Shown here one piece after another: positions 55,631 to 64,000 of a DNA stretch of 64,000 bases; positions within the stretch are counted from its first letter, which is position 1; each line of letters opens with the position of its first letter. The position numbers were made by a program, and so were the translations under genes. Under the pieces are notes generated by a model. It was not told where the DNA came from, did not search any database, and saw only the letters and a program-made list of their open reading frames with translations. Source of the DNA: Marthasterias glacialis (Eukaryota > Echinodermata > Asteroidea > Forcipulatida > Asteriidae); NCBI GenBank assembly GCA_911728455.2, contig OU452225.1, positions 6,474,606 through 6,538,605 on the forward strand, written 5' to 3'.

Positions 55631-56758
55631 AATAGGTTAGAGATTTGTAACTTTTTTTCCCCTCCCACTTTCCTTAGGACTCTTTTTTTAGATAGAGTCC
55701 CCTTGGCCTCCAGACGATCAATACAGCCAGCTGACATTAATAGGTTACTCATATAGTTTATTACCAGAACCAATCCTCCAGAGAAATAATTATTCTAAAA
55801 AGCTTTTGAGGTCCAAATCACTGTTGCTTATTTTGATTTCTGCAAATGAAATTAGCACAATATGAACTTGCACACAGTCTCCCACATTCATAAAGTACTT
55901 AGTTGTTTTCACTATAGATAAATTTTGCAGGTTCGTTGTTTGGTGTCTATATTTAAATCTAGAGGGTTGGATTTTTAATTGAATTTGTATGAAAACATGA
56001 AGAAAAAAATACGAGTAATTATGTACTTTCCCTCATCCTTTAGAACTGAGACCCCCCTCCCCCACAACAAAAATAAAATAAAATAAATTAATTTAAAAAA
56101 ACACCATTTTTTTTAGAACACTTTTAAAATACTGTTATAAAAAAAATTGTGTTTTTTTTTTTGGGTGGGGAAGTGAGACATCAAGAAGTAAAGAATTTAA
56201 ATACATTTACTTCATATTAATAAGCCATACAGTACTGTTAGTAATTAGAAAAGCCATTGGATGGGATTTGAAATGTGAAAATTCTTGTCAACAATTTGGA
56301 GATATTTCACCCTTCTAAATCCCAGTGCTGCATAACAGACGCTAATCTTCATACATTTAAAAACCTTTTATTTGCACCATTTTTGTGAAAGCTTTGATCT
56401 TTCCTAATTATTTATTTTGGGCTAGGGTGGAAACAATCTTGGCATAGTAGTAGCTTAAATTACAAGACAGTAAATTCATAAATTGTAGCGTGATTTGTGC
56501 AGTCCACATGGAGAGTTTAATGTTCATATCATCATAGAGTTTTTTTTAATCCACATAATCACCCATTATTGTTACCCCCTACATAAGTGCACATGACGGA
56601 ACGCCCACAAAATTACCACCGATTGAGGGCGGTATGTAAGGAACACGTTTTTATTTATTTCACAACACTCATTCAACCAGCCAGCTGCAGGAGAAAGGTA
56701 CATCCACCCATCCATCCAGAACAGACAGGCAGATGTTGGGGTCGTTTCATCCCTAGAA

Positions 56759-59700
56759 ATGTTTCGAAAAGCGTTCCACACGAAGTCGAACATCGCCATT
56801 CGTGGGTCTGATCGGTAAATATAAAAAGGACATTGCATAGCAAAGGTTTTGTTACTTTATCAGGTAGACCCAGTAACTGGGGTGCCGAACTCCTTTTTGA
56901 GATTTTGACATTATCGGTCTTGCTACTGTACTAGATAGCACGACCGATACTGTCAAAATCTCAAAAAAGGAGTTCAGTTACTGGGTCTGTTTATTACTAT
57001 TAGGTGTTGATTTATGTAACAATGACAAAATGGCAATAAATAATGCTCGCATTTCACTGCACTGCCAATAGATTAGAATAAAGAATGAGAAATAAAAACA
57101 CTAACAATAGCATTATTTATTAATATTATTGTACTTTTTGTTATTAATTAGAAAGGTTTCCATATCCAACTGCCACTTTCTAAGGAATTTTTAGATTTTT
57201 TAATGGATGTTGGGCTTTATTTCCCTTTTTAAAAAATTCTTCTGGGGGAATTGGTAGCGAACTAAAATGCTAATTATTGACTTTTAAAAAAGAACATTCA
57301 ATCAAGTGGACATTTCATTTCATTAAATTTATTTTTAAATTCCTGTCGCATCCTCGGGCTCCATTTCAATGAAGGTCAAATTGCATGCAATGTTCCAAAG
57401 CTGGAATGTGACTAATGGCAACACTAGTGAGGCATGTGCCCCCTCCCCCACATTGATGTCTGTGCCACGCCCCCCCCCCCCGGATGCCCCTCACCCCCCC
57501 CCCCATTTGAAATCTTGACTTTTTTAGATTAAAAATTACCAGAATGAAATGTTTTATAAGCTTTTATGAAGTAATGTTAGTGTTTTAATTTTGAAACTTT
57601 TTTCTATTTACACACAATGAAGTTGTTTTTACTTCCACTAGAGATAAATACAAAATAGTAAATGACACCAAAAGTGCTGGTTTTAATTGGTCAGAAGTGC
57701 CCCACCCCTAGAAAAAAAATGGTACACATCAAAAAGTAAAAACATTCGATTCAAATACATGAACTTCATATCACAGCCTGTGCCCCCCCCCTAAAATTTT
57801 ACCCTAGTTCAAAAGATCTACCTGGTGCATTTTTATGCACTAAAGTCAATCAATTAAAATTGTATTGTAAACAAACGTTCATTTCAAACGTTATTTTTCT
57901 CTCTTTTTTTCCTCGTAATGTGAAGGCGCAAGCTGCGCAGCACAATCTGCGAGCAGTTTCCAAGGCTGGACGCTGACCAAGTTGCGGAACTCACCCCCAA
58001 CAAGGATGATATGACTGTTATGAAGGTTCTTACCAGTGCAGATTGTATTGTGCATGTATACTGTTTGACTGGTACACCCGTGTTTTTCCAGATTGAGAAA
58101 CAACTTTACCCAACAGGTATGATGAATCAATAGACCGATCCATTAAGCCCCGCCCCCCTAAATGTTTTGACCAATCACAGCATTGGTTACATCACCATTG
58201 TACACTTGGGCATCACAATTTGTGTCTCTTCAATGCCACACTGTGCACAAAATGAGCGTGCGTTATAAATACGCGCGCACATTGTTAAAATTTTCCAATA
58301 GGAATTTATCGTGTTGGACTTTTGTCAGACTGTCAGTGGCATAGCCAAGGCTGTGATTGGTCAACATGTAAGGGGCGGGGTTTAATGGATCGGTCTGTTA
58401 CAAGATGTTGTTGTCTCCTCAAGGTTCTCTGAATGGGGGACTTTTCAAGGGAGTGTTTGCTGATAGCACACTTTAATGATTTGTGTGCATGCTCTAATTG
58501 TGGGGGTGAACAAAGACAAATTTACTGGAACGGGACTTGAACCTGTGACCTCCGGATTAATTTGCTGGTGCTCTACCAACTGAGCTATCTAAGCCCTAAA
58601 GTTAGTGATCTCCCTATCAGGGGTGCCAGTCAGACCAACAAGTAGCAGCCAATGAGAGGTCTTCCTGCTGGTTGAGGTTTTGACGTCATATGTGTAGAGG
58701 TAATCTACTCCATCACTGGTTCCCATGGTTCATGTGTTACAGGGAAAGCTCCTGTAGACCATGAGCAGGCCTTGCGCTTAAGCTTTTTGTAAAGTAGCCC
58801 AAGGGGCTAATAAACTGTGCATTTTACTTGCCCTCGGGAAGTTTTTGTTGCCCAAATCTTAAACATGTGTTGTCATAAATGTATCTTCCTGATACTAACG
58901 GTAGGGATCACAACCAGTTTATAGCAGTCAAATGAAGTTACATTCACACACTCAAAAATAAATTAACACATTTCTAAAATGTATTATTCACATCTGAAAA
59001 GGAAGAAGTATGAGCATTATAAACAAGTTAAGTTGCACAGTTTTTACTAGCCCACAGGGCAAGTTGAGAAGTGGTGTTTACTAGCCCATAGCAGTTTTTA
59101 CTAGACAATGTACGCCGGGCTAGTGTTAAGGGTGAGCTCTGATAGTTTCAACGTTTACCTGATTGAAAACATCAAAGTAGTCAAATTTTCAGTACACAAT
59201 TTTTTCAGTAATTTACCACACGAACAGATCCTTGTCATTTGTTTGGTGGAACAAGCGTCATCTGTCATCCATTATTTTGCCTCGAGTACTGTTGCTGATC
59301 AGAAACAACAGAGCTTGAGTTCAGTGCGCTTGACCTCTCGGCCCAGCCACATGCATGTTTTATTTGTGAGAGAGAATCCAGGTGTGAAACAGTCACTAAC
59401 TGATGATGTATTATCTTGTTGGGTTGCAGTTTACACACTGTGGAAGCATCCAGACCTACTTCCCAGTCTAACCACATGGCCGCCAGTAATGGACAAGATA
59501 TCTGGAGGGGCAGGTCTGTTTAATCTAGTGGTTTCTTTTTGTCTGTTTTTTTTTTGGGTTGGTAGGGAATGTCTATAGTTGATATTTCTTGATATTTCAC
59601 AATCCTCTTCTCGCCTTGCCCATTGGTTTGATGGATTGATTAATGCACAGCTAGCCCAGATATGCTTTGCGTAAATGTTTTTCGGTGGAACATACACAGA

Positions 59701-62700
59701 GTAAAAATCAAATTCTCAACACGTGCTAATTTTTTAAAGGACAGTGGATGTCCGATAAGATAAAGCTAAATTTCTTTTCATTGTGTGCTTTTGTTCCATA
59801 AAAAGTGAGTAACGCTTGTTTCTTGTCGTTTTAGTTCGTAAGGAGTATTTATCCATCGATTAAAACATGAACGTGTAGTGGTCTTCATGATGTAAAGTCA
59901 GGAAAAAAGAAGGCCCTAATTTGGTTCTTTGATAGTACTTATTATAACCTCACTACGTTAACACTTCCAATCAACTCAAAATACACACAAGACATTAGGG
60001 CGGCAGCATGGTCAGGCTCTGCACAGGCAACAGAAACTCCCGACCTTATGTCACAAGTTTGCTTGTGTTTATGCAACACTAAGAATGTATGTACACTTCA
60101 AAAATACATTTCTTAATTTGTAATGAATTAAAATTCCATTTCACATATCCTATAAAGTAACCAAACAGAACTAGTGAAAAGGCGTGTTGGTGTCTGGTGC
60201 AGAGGCATGGGAAAATCATCAAACCACTTTGAACGCATTGTAATAACAATAATAATAATAACAATAACAATAACAACAAATGTAAACTTGTAATGCGCCA
60301 TGTCTGTCACATAGTGACACTCCTGGCGCAGAGAGAAGTTCCTCATTACTTAAACTCAAACAAATTAAAGAAGAAGAACAGTTTATTGAAAGAGATGGGT
60401 TTTGAGTCCATTCTTGAATTCGAAGAAGCTAGTCTCCTTTCACAGATCAATGGGTAGTGAGTTCCGCAGGGAAGGGCCAGACTGGAAGAAAGACCGGTTA
60501 CCCCCAGTAGTGAAGTGAAAATTATTGAATTATTGAATTGGTTCCATTGTAATCTTTTAGATGGTTATTACAGTCGGTTGGCCAGAATTACACAGTGTAC
60601 AGCACCTTTAACAAAGACAAGAAAATCCTTAGACATTGCTGAAAAAAGATGATCCACTTTTTGAAATTTTGGTTTAGTTTAAAGGTTTAGACAATTTCAA
60701 AATAGATTTCCAGTTTTTTTTTTTTATTAAAACATTTAATCAGGCTGTCATGGCTGTTGTCTATCATTCCAAACCACAGTTGGATGATAGTGAATAGTCA
60801 GACAGTAGGAGGGTTAATGTGTTTGGGCATTTGTTAACTATCGCATGAATTATTTTATCCATTCTTCTCTTGAACTGTTCACAGACTTAATGCTACCAGG
60901 CGTTGTACCTCAGGGGGGCGGTTTACCACAACTAAGTAAAGGCCAGCTGTGTGCCATTGCCCTGGTAGGAAATCGAGCTGCTGTTGCCATAGGCCACACA
61001 TCCATGGCAACCGTTGACATGGTAACCAGTGGAATGAAGGGGAGGGGAGTTCAAGTGGTCCATTGTTTTAAAGATATGCTTTGGTAAGTGCCTTTAAAAT
61101 CGGGAAAAGTAAGTGATGGTTTGTTGCTGTACAAAATCTCCACTCAAAGAATATTTTTCCTTTGCTAAAATGTGTACTGTTTTGACAACAGTTCTGGTGG
61201 CTAAGTCATCAGGATGTGGGTTCGAATCCCGGTCATGACCTTTTACTGTAATTGCTTCAGATTGGGGAAGAGGCAGTTATGTTTGTCTCGAAACGGATTC
61301 ATTTACCCCCTCCCTGTTCTTAGCTGTGCTGTGAAGAGACTTGGCATTTATATCTCGCCATGTCTTGTTTCTGTGCATTGGGGCAAGTTTCTATCCCTTC
61401 AAAAAGTAGCCCACACCTTGAAGGATAACTGAAGAGTTGCCCTCTTTTTAAGGAAAATCCTTTGAAAATGACAGTCGTTTGACAAAGGAATAGTAGCACC
61501 CTCATTATCAAAACACATAAGGATTATAGTATTTACTTCTTTAATTGATGGTGCTCTTGAACATTTTTAATCCGTAATTTGCCTTACGTATTTGAAGCCT
61601 TTTTTTCTTATATACATGTCTTCCAGGAACAAGTGGTTTATAGTGTGCAAACCTGTTGTTTGTAGGGCTTAATTTTAAGTACTGAAGTATCTTTGCAACC
61701 AATGCCTGTGCTTACGGCTCAATAAGTTTCCTGTGCAATTCAGGTAACCGGACTGATTTTGAGATCTGACACAAACTGTGTATTTACACGTGTGCGAGAT
61801 ACGACCTTCTGACAGAGCAAAGTATGATCTTGTTACACTGATGCAAAATGGATTCCTCTGTGATACAGGTCCATTGGAGATAAATCACCGCTGCCTGATA
61901 TTCCTCTGACTCTCCCTGAAGTTGATTCCCAAGACCCTAACTCCACGGAGCCATCGTCATCTCTGGAGCAAGAAAATCCCCTCCCTGATGTCACAAGTCC
62001 AGCTGCGGGTCAGGACAGGAAGGAACTTCGTCTTGACGGACTGAGTCTTGAAGATGCTTCAGGCGGGGCTGCAGGAGATGATGTCAGAGTTGGGGAGGAG
62101 GACGGAGAGGGGGAAGGAGTAGAAGAAGACTTGCTATCTGCATCAGGTGAGACGAGACGGTCATGTTGAAGATGTAACATTAAGCCCTCCTACTCTTGGT
62201 GTGTTCACCAACCATTTAAAACCACATCCGCAGCACAGTTTGTGGATGGTGGCATTTATTTATTGTGAGAAGAGGACACTACTGCAGCAGTAGTCTTACT
62301 GTGGGCGTTTACTAATCAAGTTTCTAAGAGTATTTTATTTATTCTATTGTACTCTACAGATCGGATGGATAAGTTGTTATACCAGTGCACTTTACATTGT
62401 CTCAAGAAATCAGTCAAGTCAACCGATTTACCACTCCTTACTAGCAACTTCTATCGGTCTTTTATTGTACCCTGCTGGTGAGTTTTAGCTTATCAAATAA
62501 ATGTTCATTACTTATTAATTGTCTCAGTTTCTGTTAACGACACTAAAAGGATTGTAAACCCATATTTTTCTGTGGCGAGAGAACGATAAATAAATGTTCG
62601 ATTTTAGATTCGGAAAAACAAAACCATTAAAAGGGGGAAGAAATCCACATAGTCAGGTTGGGACTCGACTTAAAAAAACAAATCAACAATTGGGAATCCG

Positions 62701-64000
62701 TTACAGGATGAGATTTGAACCAGGGTCTGTAGAGGAGAAAGCTATTAATGTAATGTCAGAGTCCTATACAGTGCACGTATCTACCAACAATTAGGTACTC
62801 AAGGCACTTAGGTCCTTTTTTTTTTAGACAATTTTTTGAAGTTTTTGAATTATGAGTCCTATCATTTAGCACCTTATAAGGGTTTACAAGGTGCTGCAGC
62901 GCATTCAGCAGCCACTGCCAGAAACACCGGGGCAAACCCCGTCTCTTAGCGACAAGTGTATCTGGGTTCTTTTACATGCATTACACAACACACAGGACCT
63001 ATGGCTTTACGTCCCATCCGAAGGACAAAGTAATAATGGGTAAGTGTCTTGCTCAAGGACACAAGTGTCAAGACCGGGACTTGAACCCACACTCTGCTGA
63101 TCAGAAACACCAGAGCTTGAGTCCAGTGCACTTGACCGCCCAGCCACGACACGCCATTAAGGCAGGGCAAGACGCATAAACAGTGACCAAACTTTATAAA
63201 GCTACTCAATAGACACAAAATTGGCTGAAAGTTTAGTTTTGCTAAGCAACACTTCTCTGTGCTTAGCAAATTTGTATTAAGCATCTCTACGGAATTGTCC
63301 CCTGATCTCTGTTTGAAAGGAAAAAAGGTCACTGTGGTTTTTCTAAACATTTGTAACTAAAACAGAATACTTTTTTTTGCTTTGGGGGAAACATTTTGCA
63401 ATAAACTACTGCTCTGTCAAGCAGAGACGAGAAATTTCAGACTTTCATCTTAGTTCAGACATTTGTAGGTCTTTGTAGGTCTTTGGAGAACAGTGACTGT
63501 TGTTTTTGTCAAATGTAAGGAAATCATGCTCATTTGATCTACTTCTCTGCCACTGAGGATACTGTTCCCAGAAGCTCCTTGAAATCCATAACTCAAGGTA
63601 TGGGTGTCACAAAGCGCTAGGACTGGTCTTATCTCCAGTTAGGACGAGTAGCTAGTCCTAAGTTATCGGACTAGTCCTAAGTTATAGGACTAGTCCTAAG
63701 TTAGGACTAGTTTTGTGAAATCCACCTCAGGGGTTACCAAGAGGTGGAAATGCCATCATTTTATACCTCCTAAACTATGGAGCCTAATTTCCGAGCTTCT
63801 TGCCAGCAATGACTCTCACCCTGATGAAGCATCTTTCTTTTTTTTCTTTACCAAGTCCAGAGGACCAGACGCTGGACATCAAGAAGTCCAGCTACAAGAA
63901 GCTGTCCAAGTTCCTTCAAATGCTGCAAGGTCAAGGGTTACTCAAGGTGAAGGAGGAGAAGAAAGGAATTGACTTCATCGTGTCTGTGGACAAGGAGCAT
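56759..64000 (+). CDS. EIF2D: Eukaryotic translation initiation factor 2D (ligatin), 5' seven exons, truncated by window end
   Basis: eIF2D delivers tRNA to the ribosomal P site and helps release deacylated tRNA and mRNA during recycling. Exons 56759-56814, 57926-58116, 59430-59513, 60885-61083, 61869-62146, 62360-62477 and 63856 to the window end join in frame for 357 codons. The human protein is about 584 aa, so the C-terminal part with the SUI1 domain lies outside. MFRKAFHTKSNIAIRGSDRR is the typical start. Residues 19-110 form the MCT-1-like N-terminal domain (QLYPTVYTLWKHPDLLP, TTWPPVMDKISGGADLMLPG). A PUA domain spans about 111-177 (GQLCAIALVGNRAAVAIG, then TSGMKGRG). An acidic, poorly conserved linker is encoded by 61869-62146, and a winged-helix or SWIB-like region follows with LDIKKSSYKKLSKFLQ. 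The second exon donor lies 14 bases before a TIR element. Confidence 0.96.
56866..56988. repeat. Hairpin element H1 in EIF2D intron 1
   Basis: AGACCCAGTAACTGGGGTGC and CAGTTACTGGGTCT ends, with GAACTCCTTTTTGAGATTTT arms and a central ATCGGTC palindrome. It starts 51 bases after the first EIF2D donor. Confidence 0.85.
58131..58397. repeat. TA-type TIR element, family T2, short form
   Basis: TAGACCGATCCATTAAGCCC and GGGGTTTAATGGATCGGTCT are inverted ends. The 267-bp element also has inner inverted pairs (TTGACCAATCACAGC, GCTGTGATTGGTCAA). Confidence 0.85.
58503..58602 (-). repeat. tRNA-derived SINE, family E
   Basis: On the minus strand: GGGCTTAGATAGCTCAGTTG, GTAGAGC, then AGGTCACAGGTTCAAGTCCC and GTTCCAGTAA, followed by TTTGTCTTTGTTCACCCCC. 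It lies in EIF2D intron 2. Confidence 0.75.
60235..60340. repeat. AAT microsatellite next to a family A SINE tail
   Basis: An ATA/ACA run is followed by GTAATGCGCCATGTCTGTCA and GACACTCCTGGCGCAGAG, the reversed 3' end of family A. Confidence 0.65.
61190..61432 (+). repeat. SINE fragment, family B
   Basis: TGGTGGCTAAGTCATCAGGA, GGGTTCGAATCCCGGTCATG and GTAGCCCACACCTTGAAGGA match 6460-6790. The first part of the tRNA head is missing. EIF2D intron 4. Confidence 0.65.
62745..63166 (-). repeat. tRNA-headed SINE, family A, near full length
   Basis: The minus-strand head GGCGTGTCGTGGCTGGGCGG, with GGGTTCAAGTCCCGG, lies at 63165-63075. The body and the TAAGGTGCTAAATGATAGG tail run down to about 62745. 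It matches the copy at the start of the window without the nested hairpin. Confidence 0.8.
63605..63728. repeat. Foldback element, family H3
   Basis: GTCACAAAGCGCTAGGACTG and TTTTGTGAAATCCACCTC ends surround three copies of ACTAGTCCTAAGTTA. It is related to 45041-45170 and lies in EIF2D intron 6, 127 bases before the last visible exon. Confidence 0.8.

Larger units (their letters stand above)
51495..56758. other. Intergenic region between SMIM15 and EIF2D
   Basis: No gene is supported. It holds a SINE (52200-52480), a single-unit copy of the 61-bp repeat (53730-53880), TIR elements at 54189-54640 and 55072-55411, a family E SINE (55538-55630) and C- and T-runs. The EIF2D promoter should lie in the last few hundred bases. 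Confidence 0.55.

Noticed and set aside
59108-59578. A 156-aa single-exon gene
   Set aside because: Only 59430-59513 inside it is real coding sequence, an EIF2D exon with good splice sites and matching phase. The rest is intron read-through.

Overview
The window is from an animal nuclear genome. Genes are split by introns with GT/AG splice sites, intergenic DNA is long and AT-rich, and the non-coding part is dense with SINEs, hairpin elements, TIR elements and satellites. Gene content, the tRNA-headed SINEs (one family carrying a body that resembles the V-SINE central domain) and hammerhead-bearing Penelope-like fragments suggest a marine invertebrate, most likely a deuterostome such as an echinoderm, hemichordate or amphioxus. 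The species itself is inference. No prokaryotic, viral or CRISPR content was seen.

Layout. (1) 2912-27137, plus: UBE3C, a HECT E3 ubiquitin ligase with 21 coding exons. Every junction keeps frame, giving 1,075 aa with an N-terminal IQ motif and catalytic Cys1043. Its 3' flank carries a degenerate tandem array copied from the last coding exon. (2) 27991-34596: no supported gene, mostly repeats. (3) 34597-39547, plus: a four-exon, 353-aa secreted or ER thioredoxin-fold protein of PDI type that lacks the CXXC motif. (4) 39548-44315: repeats, including a 37-bp satellite. (5) 44316-47028, minus: HCCS, holocytochrome c synthase, four exons, 305 aa, three CPM heme motifs. (6) 51186-51494, plus: SMIM15, one coding exon, with an acidic N-terminal extension. 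(7) 56759 to the window end, plus: EIF2D, seven exons visible (357 codons), the rest lying beyond the window.

The genes are unrelated housekeeping genes: ubiquitin chain formation, ER redox fold, mitochondrial cytochrome c maturation, a small membrane protein and translation initiation or recycling. There is no operon-like logic.

The most unusual content is non-coding. Several Penelope-like fragments carry small hammerhead ribozyme motifs: intact-looking cores at 13376-13417 (+) and 37056-37097 (-), a decayed one at 9947-9990, and a divergent family at about 10355 and 25586-25672 with a paired T/A exchange at core positions 3 and 8. Other notable items are the UBE3C tail array, a 61-bp repeat expanded from one unit to seven inside a dispersed element, a duplicated intron block flanking one UBE3C exon, and nested hairpin transposons.
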